A DNA stretch of 64,000 bases from Avena insularis. Lineage: Eukaryota; Streptophyta; Magnoliopsida; Poales; Poaceae. The notes under the pieces are model-generated. The model had not been told where the DNA came from. It worked only from the letters and a program-made list of their open reading frames with translations, and searched no databases. The position numbers and the translations under genes are program-made. Below, piece after piece: positions 12,204-22,900 of this stretch. The stretch lies in the NCBI GenBank assembly GCA_023614405.1, contig CM042694.1, forward strand, positions 91,619,285-91,683,284, written 5' to 3'. Within the stretch, counting starts at the first letter, position 1. Each line of letters begins with the position of its first letter.

Positions 12204-13590
12204 TGATGACCCACAAGTATAGGGGGTGTATCGCAGCATTTTCGAGGGAAGTGAAACCCAATTTATTGATTCGACACAAGGGGAGCCAAAGAATATTTAT
12301 AAGCCTTAACAACCGAGTTATCAATTCAGCCGCACCTGGAAACAATCTTGCTCACAGCAGTTTATCAGTAGCAACAGTTTTGTAGTAGGACTAGTAAAGT
12401 AACAGCAGTAGCAAAGCAAAGACAGTAGTAACAAAAGCAAAGAAATGGGATTCGAAAAGGTAGGCATAGGGATGGATGGACGGGCGTTGCATGGACAAGA
12501 CAATTCACATAGCAATCGAACATAGGGCAATTAGATAAATAAGATAAAGCATCCAAGTACTAGACAATCCTAGGCATGTGTTCCATATATAGTCATACGT
12601 GCTCGCAATGAGAGAACTTGCACAACATCTTTTGTCCTGCCAGCCCGTTTGCAGCGGGCCTCTAGGAACTACTGGCAATTAAGGTGCTCCTTTAATAGAG
12701 CTCCGAGCAAAGCATTAACACTCGTGAACACATGTGATCCTCACATCAAAGCCTTTCCTTCGGTTATCTCGATTTACATCGCCGGGGCCATAGGTTCCGG
12801 ACAACAACGTGTGTAGATAAGACCAAAAACAATACTATCATAATGAATCAATAACATGTTCAGATCTAAAATCATGGCACTCGGGCCCTAGTGACAAGAA
12901 TTAAGCACAACAAGTCGCAACAAAGTCATAAAGCACTAATAAAAGATACTAGGCACCATGCCCTAACAATCTGATGCCATTACATGAACGATCTCATCCA
13001 ATCCCTACCATCCCCATATCCTACAGCGGGGGATTACTCACTCATAGATGGGGGAAACATGGATGGTCGATGGAGAAGCGATGGTGATGATGATGGCGGT
13101 GATCTCCTCCAATTCCCCGTCCCGGCAGGGTGCCAGAACGGAGTTTCTGGTGCTGTTTCGTGGAATCTGGTGGTGACGGCGGAGCGGAACTCCTCTGGAA
13201 AAACGTCGAAGCCCTAGAGTTTTTAGGTCAGAAGGCTTTATAAGCGAAGAGAGAGAGGGGTGCCTTGGGCCACCACACCATGCACGGCGGCCAGGCCAGC
13301 CAGCACAGGGGTGTGTGGCCACCGCCCTCCTCCTCGAGATTCTGGCTCCTGGAGTCTTCTGGAAAAATATGCACTTTGGCTTTTGTCCCGTCCAATTTCG
13401 AGAATATTCATTTTCTGACTTTCCTGGAACCAAAAACAGTAGAAAACAGGCAGCTCGCACTGTGGCTCTTGTTAATAGGTTAGTCCAAGAAATCATATGA
13501 AAAGTACTCCAAAGTGTGGACAAAACACAAGAAAGTGGATAAAACCAAGCATGGAGCATCAAAAATTATAGATACGTTTGCAATGTATCA
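12204..13590 (-). repeat. 5' LTR of non-autonomous Gypsy
   Basis: TG...CA ends and a TATAAAG box on the minus strand at about 13237-13243. Its end is set by the primer site on one side and TSD AGTCC (13591-13595) on the other. Confidence 0.92.
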
Positions 13591-13790
13591 AGTCCCAACG
13601 AAGAGTGACCACGATTGTTGCCATCAGCCAACGCCTCATCTTCTTCCACCCGTTTTCCTGCGCTGCTACACCCCTCTCGCCTTCCGCCGCCGATAAATAT
13701 GGCCTCCACCTTGCCGCCTATTCTCCACCACGAAAAAATGTCTCCCCCTCTCCCCTTTTCACCTCAAATACCGGCAAACTCTCGGCGGCA

Positions 13791-15164
13791 ATGGCGGAGC
13801 GGTACCCAGGCAACGGCATGGTAGCAAACGACTTCGGCCGCCGCTCTCTCAATGAGTGGGAGGGCCACCTCCTACACAAAGCCAACTACCCAGCACCGTT
13901 GGACTTTCGCGCACCACCCGGCTGGGCGCTAAACATCGGCGGCGTGCCGATCCTTCCTCGTCCCTAGGGCATCGACATGATCGGCGAGATCTAGGCGGTG
14001 CTCGCCATGATATCTGACGAAGACCGCGCTGACCCGCGCTTCTACCCCGACAACCACAAAGCATGGACAACCTACTTCCAGGAGCGCCACCAGCGGGAGA
14101 TGGCAGTGTACGAGGGCCCGCCTCTAGCGCCGGTCAGGAGGAATACCGCAGGTCGGCGCGTGTGGTGGGGCATGCCAGGGAGGACGCTCACCGCCGTCCT
14201 CAAACACATTGAGGCCGGCGACTCGTCGCAGCTCACCTACCCGGCGAGGACGCCGCGTCCCTCTCCCGCCTACGCGGCATCTCCTGGATGCCAAGGAGGA
14301 TGGGGCGTATCCTCGTTGTCCTCGGCCTCCCTCAGCCTCCCTCTCCGTGACGCGGGCCGCCTCCCTCCCGTCAGCGCGAGCCTGCTTTGCCGCCGCCGGC
14401 CGCCTCGGCTACCGCCGCCCCATCGGAGTTCATGCGGTATCACCATCCGCGTGCCCCACGCGCCTTCGCCGCCTCCATCCTCCCCATATAGCGGTCGCCT
14501 CCACCTTGTCCGACTGAAGAAGGAGCCGGTGGCTTCTCCGGAGGACGAACATGATAGCTACGTCCTCAAGATGGTGGTGGAGGCCTCCCTCAACGACGTG
14601 CCAACGATGGGCCTCACCGAGGCTCTCACCTGGTCTAAGCCGGAGTACGAGCGGGAGGAGGCGGCGCGTCAGCGGGAGCTCCTGTGCTCCGCTCGTCGCC
14701 GTGCACGCCACGACAACGTCATCATCCTCGACATCATCCTCAACGACAACGACTCCTACAAAGCTGGGCCGAGCAATGTGCGGCGACGAGTCGGCGACCT
14801 TGACCGCCGCCGAGCGACGACAACGACTACACGCAGTTCTACCGGCGTCTCAGCATGAACTCAAGATGGTGGTGGAGGCCTCCCTCAAGGACGTGTCAAC
14901 GATGGGCCTCACCGAAGCTCTCACCTGGTCTAAGCCAGAGTACGAGCGGGAGGAGGCAGCGCGTCAGCGAGAGCTCTTGTGCTCCGCTCGTCGCCGTGCA
15001 CGCCACGACAACGTCATCATCCTCAACGACAACAATTCCTACAAAGCTGGGCCGAGCAGCAGGGCTAGACGAGTCGGCGACGCCACCTAGGGTAGCAGCC
15101 GCCAGAGCCGTCGAGCGACGACAACGACTACACGCAGTTCTACCGGTGCCTCAGCATGAACTAG
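13791..15164 (+). pseudogene. MAER-family hypothetical protein, copy 1 (two stops, internal duplication)
   Basis: I do not recognise the family. The frame starts at ATG 13791 (MAERYPGN...) and continues through two TAG stops (13965-13967 and 13992-13994). Its core contains WEGHLLHKANYPAP and GRTLTAVLKHIEAGD. Its C-terminal part (YVLKMVVEASLNDVPTMG, then an Arg/Glu-rich helix) is tandemly duplicated, and one frame ends in a D-Y-T-Q-F-Y segment before the TAG at 15162-15164. The same landmarks recur in order in copy 2 (minus strand, 28036-36711), so this is a real, repeated protein family and not chance GC-rich ORFs. A TATA-like GATAAATATGG lies at about 13692. The region is GC-rich compared with its neighbours. 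The stops and frame changes mean it is a pseudogene here. Confidence 0.65.
14571..15160 (+). repeat. Tandem duplication of about 295 bp in the MAER-family gene
   Basis: The sequence from ATGGTGGTGGAGGCC at 14571 recurs at 14866 and runs in parallel to about 15160, with small deletions in the second copy. It duplicates the C-terminal domain of the encoded protein. Confidence 0.9.
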
Positions 15165-15794
15165 GCTGCTCGTGGTGCCGGCGGACTGCGTTTAGCTTAT
15201 TTTACCCCTGTTTTAGCCTTTGTATGTCGATTCCAATTTTGCCCAAATTTGCTCCTTTTTCGCCTAAATTTGATTTAAAATCGGAGAATTCAAATATTTT
15301 CGCTGATCACTCCTGCGCTAGCGACTGGGAAGGCCGAATGCTCCATCCATCCGGCGAAAAAACATTCGGCCTGGGGCCTCCAACAAGTTGCTCTTACTCC
15401 CATTAACACGGAGATAGATGATGAGCGCATGCCAGAAGAAGGCTGGCTTGGTACAATGAATCTATCACACAAGGACCATAGCGCACGCACTATCAAAGAT
15501 AGGACCATAGTGCACAAGAATTCTTACTGCACTCAGCAGTGTTACCATGTGAACAATTTCAAACATCACATATTATAACCCCTAAAGCAGAAGAGCGAGA
15601 ACTTTAAGCATGCAAGAAGACATGGTATTAGAACTACTCAAGGAAGTTGTTGAACATGTTTCGGTCTACTAGATTACATATACCAACAGAAGAGGACACG
15701 GGGAGACGAAAAGCCGTGCCGTCACGGATTTCAGCTACCAACAAGCGAGGTCATTCCATAGTCTATACACATCGATGGTACAGGAGTCGGGATC

Positions 15795-18700
15795 CTAGGT
15801 ACGTAGGAAGGAAGCTTCCATAGACTGTAGGATACTCCCCGTATCGAATTTGAAGTTCCTGAAGCTTTTACCAGGGCGGTTGTCGACATGCTGCGTGTCA
15901 GACACTGCTCTATTTATTACAGGATTCTCGACAGGCACTGTAACACCTGATGGATTCTTCGCTTTCCACACGGTACCTGTTCAGTGGCCAGTGATGTTAC
16001 TGTTAGTATCACAAGATTGACAGCCACGCAAGGAAGTAGTAAATGCCCTAGTAGGTTCATGAAGAGCATATATATCCCTACAATAAGCACTGAAAGTTGC
16101 TGTTGAAGACAACCATGACTACTCTGGGCTCGAATATTGGTTGGCATTTGGTTCACTTTGGAAAGACATATAGAGAATATAACTTGGTAAAATGAAGCAA
16201 AAAAGTCAACATGGAACTACTTCGTATTATCCAGGAATGTTTATCTTGACCACAATGGGTATAAGAGGGAGCAGAATAAACCTCTAGCAGATGCATCTGA
16301 CTTCTGGTATACTGGTTGACGATGCGAGGCTATCCATGCTTTTAGACCCCTGGGACACAAGCAAAAGAGTAAGGCACCAAATAACACAGAACCAACAAAA
16401 TTACATTGAAGAAGCAGAACCTATCAAACACACAAAGATTCTAACAGCCACCATGGTGGTAAAGCATATAACAACATCCGTGTAAAGAATTATATAGAAT
16501 GATGGTGGTGGTGGGGTGGGGTGGGGTGGGGGGGGGGGGTCAAAAAAATAAAAAGATACTGACGTCAAAAATGGTGCAACCATATAAAGCTTCATCCCAT
16601 TCACTCCACGAGATATTGCATCATCACTAGCAGGTAGAAGATCATCAATTTTGTGCCACGAGATCTCCTGCCAGATTTTTAGAGCCATAGCTTAGCAGTG
16701 ATCATTTCACTTATTTAACAAAACAAAGGGTTCAAAACAGAAAAGGTACAGTAAATAAATAGCAACCAATGCAAATAACAATAGCTTAAAAGTCTTAAGC
16801 AGACACAAAAAATAGTGAACACTAAGCTATAGCTTAGAGTAATAGGGCATGATAACAAGAAACTGCAAGCAGTTTGGACACGTGACTGCTATTTTCAAGC
16901 CAAGAAATAAAAAACATGTATCAGTTCAGCAGTTACTCCCTCTGTTTCAAATTACTCCGCGCGCACGCTTACCTAGGTGGCCTAGTATTCTCTCATTTTT
17001 CATCAAAAAGTTCTTAGAATTTTTGGTATACGTAGTACATATTTCATACTATCTATTTGAAAAATTCGAGGATTTTTTTGAATGAAAAATGAGGGAGTAC
17101 TAGTTCACCTACATAAGCGCGCCGGCGGAGTAATTTGAAACAGAGGGAGTAAAAAAATAGAACACAGGATGACATAGTGCTACTTCTCAGCTCGTATGCA
17201 ACGTCTCAGTCATGATCATTCAATTACAATCTGTTATTCAGAAAGGAGAAACCATTGCATACTAAACAAACATGTTATGGATAAAGGAACCATGTCATAT
17301 ATACCATACCATATGTGCTAAAACAAAACTTGATAGGTGCAGAAAAAAATATTTTAGCCATAGAAAGATGAGAAAAGACTTTGAAAATTTGCATACACTG
17401 ATCTCTTTCTTGGTTTGAGGTGCAAAAACAGTATCTTCCTTAACACCCGCAATAATATAGAGCCGAACTCTTTGTTGTCCAATTGAAACTTCAATGTGGT
17501 CATCCAATTTCAGAAGCTTAGAAACATCACACCCAGTTTCCTCCAGAACCTGCATCAGTTTGCAAATAAATGGCATGTCACTTAGGGAAAATCAGTTAGG
17601 TAATAAATGGTGGCGAAGAGTTACTATGGACAGGACCCGCTGCTAATGCTACTAAAAAATCCTTGTCTCCCGCCCATGCTTTGCTAACAGATGTATTTTC
17701 TAGGTTGAATTTTGCTTCATGGTTTCCACTCTTGCAGGAAACTCACTCCAGATATTCATTTAGTGGTCCTGAAGATTCTCAAACGACTTACTAGGAAGAG
17801 GGTTTTAACTATGGAGTGGGTGGCTGGTGAAAAGCTCGGGGAATTGCTTTCTTTGTCTAAAGGAATTTCTGGTAACATACTGAATTGTCAGAGAAGCAGA
17901 AACTGGAAGCAAAAGGCTGCCTTCTTGACCTGGTATATAGTTGTTTGTTCATAAGCAATTTGTTAGTTATTTGTGTCATTTGATGTAAGATGAGAGCCAT
18001 AAATAATTTATTACTCCCTCCGTTCCAAAATAAGTGACACATCAAGTCTAGATACACAGACTGAGTACCAAACAAGTGGTGGTTTGGGTAGCAAATATAT
18101 GGAATTGAAGCTATGTTCATTGGTAACTTAAGTGTTTCTTTGTCGAGCTGGCAAGCAAAAACACAGCTAACTGGTGCTAAACTGTCCGAATTCTCATTTT
18201 AGAAAAATAGGAAGGACAACTAGGGAGCTATGCAACGCACAGAACACATCCAACAATGAATGATAGCTCAAACCTGGAACCTTTTACTTCTGTAAGGTGC
18301 TACAAATTGGAGATTCACTTGTTATATTTCGCAGCGTGATACATTGCTAATGTGGTCCATTGTTGGAGGATACTTTCATGTCCGAGGGAGAAACTTGTGC
18401 AATACAGAAAAGATGTAAACATTAACTGAAGAATGTATGTGTTCAGGTGCAATAGAGTATCTATAGAGCTTTAAATTTTGAACTGTAATCTATTGAAGTC
18501 AAGGGCTTTCATGTTCCGCAAACCAGAAAATGACTGTCCAGCAGTATCTAAGAACATTCGTGCTTCGCAATGTGGTCCATGGAAACTGTAAATCAAATCA
18601 TGGATGAAGCCCAGAAGTTTACCTCTCTAACTGCACAAGTATGATCTTCTTCATCTTTGCTCCTCTTTCCACGGGGGAAGCTCCAGCTGGCACTAGACTT

Positions 18701-19653
18701 CCATCCCTTCACAAGTAAGCACTGCACAGAAGAGGATAAGTTAGCAAACATTAAGATTCAACAACACTCTTGAGGAAATATAGGGCTACATGGGTCATGG
18801 AACAAAAGCTGCAAATTTATGTAAATTGCATGGCTGAGTGTGAAACTGTATGTATTAAGATTTGGGGCAACTAATTGATAGACCATCTATAAGAGGCAAC
18901 TATTTGATTAAACATAATAATAATAGGGTTTAAGTTGCATCTTCTCCGAGCAGAAAAGCTGATATCTGACATGCTTATTTCCAAATTCAAGTCTTAATTC
19001 TCAAACATCATTTAGGGAGGCAGTAATATGGTCTAGGTGGGGGGTGCAAAGAACAAACGAATTACCCTGTCATGAGTGTCATCGAGGATGATGGCACCGC
19101 AGACGGGGACTCGGAACTTGTAGTGCGTGAAGTCCTTGTAGATTTCGTCGAGGTGCGCGCGGTAGGGCCTGAGCGCATTGCAGCTGTTGAACACTACATA
19201 AACAACGACAGCAACAACGGCGTCGACGAGACAGTTAGCGGCGAAACAGGCGATGGCACCAAACATCATCTCTGATAGGGTTAGGGGGTCCTGAACCGTA
19301 ATTCGAGATATCGAGAGGGACGCGGGAAATCTTACTGAGGGTGGTGAAGTCCTTGAAGGAGAGGGACTTGAGGGAGGGGTTGTTCTCCACGGAGTTGTCC
19401 TCGTAGAACCAGTGCGCGTGCTCCAGCAGGAACAGGATCCGCTCGAACGACTCCAGATCCTCCTTGGGCACGTTCAGCACGAACCGGCTGGGAGCAGATT
19501 GGATTAGGAATCAATTTGGATTCGGATGAACTTGCGGAGATGGGATTGAGGGGTTAGGGCTAAATACCTGCAGAGATCGTCGAGCAGTTCCTGCGGCGGC
19601 AGCTGCCCCCTTGACGAAGACCGGTTTAGTCCCCCGCCGCCCGCCATCGCCAT
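15795..19653 (-). CDS. DCP2: mRNA-decapping enzyme subunit 2 (DCP2), 8 exons, 323 aa
   Basis: DCP2 hydrolyses the m7G cap of mRNA in cytoplasmic processing bodies, acting with DCP1 and committing transcripts to 5'-3' decay. Exons (minus): 19653-19568, 19487-19336, 19193-19066, 18721-18623, 17549-17397, 16667-16564, 16349-16282, 15976-15795. All introns are GT-AG and all phases agree. The protein starts [20 protein letters not shown]; a second ATG lies two codons on. The N-terminal DCP2 (box A) domain spans about residues 15-100. The Nudix box G-x5-E-x7-REVLEETGC is at 140-162, split between exons 4 and 5, with all catalytic Glu present. The ending [19 protein letters not shown] is the conserved plant DCP2 tail. 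Introns hold one full and one partial MITE. The 3' UTR probably runs towards 15400. Confidence 0.96.
16501..16541. repeat. G-rich run in DCP2 intron 6
   Basis: GGTGGTGGTGGGGTGGGG-type repeats end in a run of about eleven G on the plus strand. In the DCP2 transcript this is C-rich and starts roughly 22 bases after the intron 6 donor site. The plus strand could form a G-quadruplex. Exact run length may be affected by sequencing error. Confidence 0.75.
16936..17149. mobile_element. Stowaway-type MITE (214 bp) in DCP2 intron 5
   Basis: Terminal inverted repeats start CTCCCTCTGTTTCAAATTAC and end with its complement GTAATTTGAAACAGAGGGAG. A TA dinucleotide flanks each end (16934-16935, 17150-17151), as expected for Tc1/mariner MITEs. 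Subterminal GCGCGC words are also inverted. Confidence 0.92.
18014..18060. mobile_element. Stowaway MITE fragment in DCP2 intron 4
   Basis: CTCCCTCCGTTCCAAAATAAG followed by GTGACACATCAAGTCTAGA is the usual left end of a Triticeae Stowaway element, preceded by TA. No matching right end is found nearby, so only a fragment remains. Confidence 0.65.
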
Positions 19654-19977
19654 CCACTGGCCGCCTCCGCCTCCGCCTCCGCCGCCGTGCCCACCCGCTC
19701 TGCCGCTCGCCCGCACCCCTCTCTCTGGTCTCGCTCACTGACTACAGGGCAGGCAGGAGCACGAGCAGGGCAGTGGAGTATGAGAGCTGCGACCCCAGCC
19801 GAAAAGCGTATTCCATATGGGCACGTAAAATGACTGTTAAGGCGTATCCCTACTCCACGTAACGTCCCGCGGAACACGTAAACAGGGTGTTACGCAACGC
19901 CAACGGACATTAAAAAAATCGGTGGAGACAGCGAAGGAGCGGAGGAGGCGAGGCGGAGGTCGGAGGAGGTGGAGGCC
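19654..19977. promoter_or_regulatory. Putative bidirectional promoter between DCP2 and GNAT
   Basis: Only 324 bp separate the two divergent start codons, so both 5' UTRs and core promoters must share this interval. It is GC-rich with CT/GA tracts and has no clear TATA box in either direction. The word CACGTAA occurs three times (19822-19828, 19856-19862, 19875-19881); ACGT-core elements bind bZIP/bHLH factors in plants. A GCC-triplet tract lies next to the DCP2 start. Regulatory function is inferred from position only. Confidence 0.6.
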
Positions 19978-22900
19978 ATGATGCCGCCGGCGCTGCTAAG
20001 CTTACCACGCTCCTCTCGGCCGTTGGTCTCCTCTTCTCCTCTCTGTCCTGGACCCCGATCCGCCATCCAGCGCCACCACCCGTCGCTCCCCTCCAAACCC
20101 GCCGCAGGTCCCTCCTCTTTTCCCTCCGATTGAAATCCTGTGTACGGTTGGGGCACTGGCCACTGGGTTGTGCGGAACCTAGTTAATTTGACACCACAAA
20201 ATTCAGCGTTCATAATTTCGTATTTGTGTGTCCTGATTGGGAATGGAAATTTCATAGTAGGTCGGCCCCCAATTGGGAATTTGTCTCTGCCGTGTAGTCG
20301 TTGCCAAGCGCCTGCTTCACCCAAAATGAACTTAAATTCGGAATCGAACCTAGCACGTTTGCGCATGTATCATGTTATTATATATCCTTGTGCGACCACA
20401 AGTTAACTTCTGTCTGGCGCATTTTTGTTTCTGAACATCACTGCAGAGCGTGCCCAGCTTGCTGTTCTGTGGCCATATCACTTGACATTTTTGGCTTCCA
20501 TGGTTGCTCATACAGGAATATGCTACGCGAGCCAAGCGGTTGAATTGTTGCCGTCTTTGTACCCGGGGGAGGGCATCGTCGTTCGAGATGCGCGGCTAGA
20601 GGACTGTTGGGAAGTTGCAGACACTCACTGCGGCTCCTTCTTTCCGGGCTACAAGTTCCCGTTGGACATTGTTCTGCGCCTTGATCGTTACATCGCCCTC
20701 CTATCCGGTTTTGCAGTTCCACCTGGCTGCACGAGAACGTGCCTTGTCGCGGTTAACCCTGCTGCAGCTAACGATACTATCAGCATCGAATGTGGAGATC
20801 TAACGGATGCCGAGTTTCATGGGTATGGTGTGAGTAAACGCTCCATAGCTGGCATTCTTACGGTCGACACTGTGGCAGACTACCTTCCAAGAAGGGGACC
20901 TCTCAAGCAGAGAAGGTACATCATTATTTGCTTGCAACTGAAATAAGCAGGTTTTTCTCCGGTTTCAGATGCTAAAATTGTTTAGGCATGTAGGTGCAAC
21001 TACAAGCAATAAATATTTCTATAACACCCATCCCATTAATGTCATTTGTCTATTCCTTGTAATTCCAGTGCTTTCGCTTTTTCATCACTTACCTATTTTA
21101 TCATTTCTACTTATATGTATTGCTATTTACTGTCACCTTTTCGTCTTGACATTGATGTACCATATGTTTGACATCTTCGACCCAAGTCATTAATCATATT
21201 GTTAGCATTTAAAATGTTTGACCTGTCATGGAACACAATATAACGTTCAAGTTAGGAATGCAAATCTATAGCACTATTGAAGGTAATAACCAACATCGCA
21301 TGCTTCTCTTGATTCCTAATTCTCAAAATCTCCATAGGAAGCCCAACATGGAAATTAGTTGTCCTTAGCTAATAGCAGATGTGAGGAAATACCTGAGGAA
21401 ATATCGGGTTTACCAGAAGGTGAAAAGCCAATTCTTCGGTACATGTAGAGCGATACCAGCCAAACAAAACTAAAAGGTCAAATGTATTTACCTTAGCTAG
21501 TTGGGCGGTTGATTAGAAGCATAGGAGGTACTAATAAATAGTTGACTAAAAATAGTGTTTACCATTTTCTTTCCCGAAATATAAACATGCTGGGGATTCA
21601 ATATCAAGGTAAAAAAAATTAAGTTATGTTTCATTTCTCCCTTACGAAAAACCAATATAAAACTCCTCGTCTTGGAGTTTTGTCACAGGAACACCTTTGC
21701 AATTGCTATTTCAAACAACGAAAGTCTAAACATAATAATCATTAAAGTTTGAAACTAATATATAAGTCGTTGTTGATTCTAATCCAACTTTGGATGCAAA
21801 GTCCAACATCTTAAGAACATGCAATGTTAAATGTTTATAGAACTGACTCACAGAAATAATCAAAAAATGATTATAGAACATAAGAACCCATTAACTCAGA
21901 ACGCCTCTCCCTTGTTATAAAGAATCTTACTTTCCCATGGTAACATCAACAGTGGACAAACTTCACGTGACCATGCTGGCATGTTGCTATTTTGCTAGCG
22001 CACGTCGTAGCTTTGCGAACATAAGTTCCATTGTCTACTCGCTGTCTCTGTCTCCTGGGAGTCCATGTGGTAAACTCCCCAGATGGCATAAACATACACA
22101 ACCCATAATTACCTAGTATGTGGTGTGCTCGGTGTTCCAGAGTTGCATAGTCGATTTAGTCATAGGTTACAATATACCAGGTTTAAACCTCATAACATTA
22201 CTATGAGCTCTTGTGTTACTAATACGTATTGCGGAGGACTCATTCTGAACTACATAATGTGTTTCAGTTTCATGTGGTAAACTCCCCAGATGGCATAAAC
22301 CTACACAGCCCATAGATTCGATCAATCACAATTCACAAAACGACTGAATCTTAGGCATAATTACCTAGTATATGTTGTGCTTGGTGTTCCAGGTTTGCAT
22401 AGTCGATTTAGTCATAGGTTTCAATATACCAAGATTTAAATCTCATTACACTACTATGAGCCCCTGTATCATTTCGTCAAAACCATGCTACTAATATGTA
22501 CTGCGGTATTCCGAGGGCTATTCTCAACTACGTAATGTGTTTCAGTTTCTTGAAAACAAAATCTTGTTGTATCTTGCCTGGAATTGTTCTACATGATTTC
22601 TTCTGCTTCCTTTTTTAGTTGTGTATTGATGTGGGATCTGGGGGACCCCGTACCTTCTTTGCTAACGTCTCTCTCTTGACTTATGACTAAAAGGTCATAT
22701 AGGCATCTAGCGGTAGACAAACACAACTTCATGTGCACCACACTTTCTTGGTGTTGGCAGTCCAGTGTGCCTACGAACAACATCAATAGCCAAGTTGAAT
22801 TTTATACCTTCTCGCAGATAAACAACATGGTTCGAGTAGAATCCAAATTTATAATTATCACCTAGTTTTACTTGTACAAGATGATAAACATCGTCATGAG

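Larger units (their letters stand above)
6430..13590 (-). mobile_element. Complete non-autonomous Gypsy LTR retrotransposon (7.16 kb)
   Basis: Two LTRs (6430-7831 and 12204-13590) flank a 4.4-kb internal region, with a perfect 5-bp TSD AGTCC at 6425-6429 and 13591-13595. The primer site next to the right LTR and the polypurine tract next to the left LTR show minus orientation. The internal region encodes a gag-proximal ORF and a protease-like fragment but no recognisable RT, RNase H or integrase, so it must move in trans. It resembles Athila-like non-autonomous Gypsy families common in Triticeae. The LTRs are highly similar but carry indels and substitutions, so the insertion is not very recent. 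Confidence 0.92.
13591..15393 (+). mobile_element. PIF/Harbinger-like non-autonomous unit, copy 1
   Basis: This unit carries the MAER-family gene described next. The right end, read inward, is GAGCAACTTGTTGGAGGCC ending at 15393 and followed by TTA, the usual Harbinger TSD. If the 7.2-kb Gypsy is removed, the left flank reads TTA then GAGTCCCAACG. This suggests the Gypsy landed six bases inside the unit and that its left end is 6424-6429. Assignment to Harbinger rests on the terminal TTA, the A/T-rich subterminal words TTTGCCTAAATTTG and TTTTCGCC, and homology to copy 2, whose ends match a transposase-bearing Harbinger at 55972-58054. Confidence 0.5.

Noticed and set aside
15917..16156. ORF with [16 protein letters not shown] considered as DCP2 exon 7
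   Set aside because: Its phase does not fit exon 6. A better exon at 16282-16349 ([20 protein letters not shown]) matches plant DCP2 and is in phase with both neighbours.
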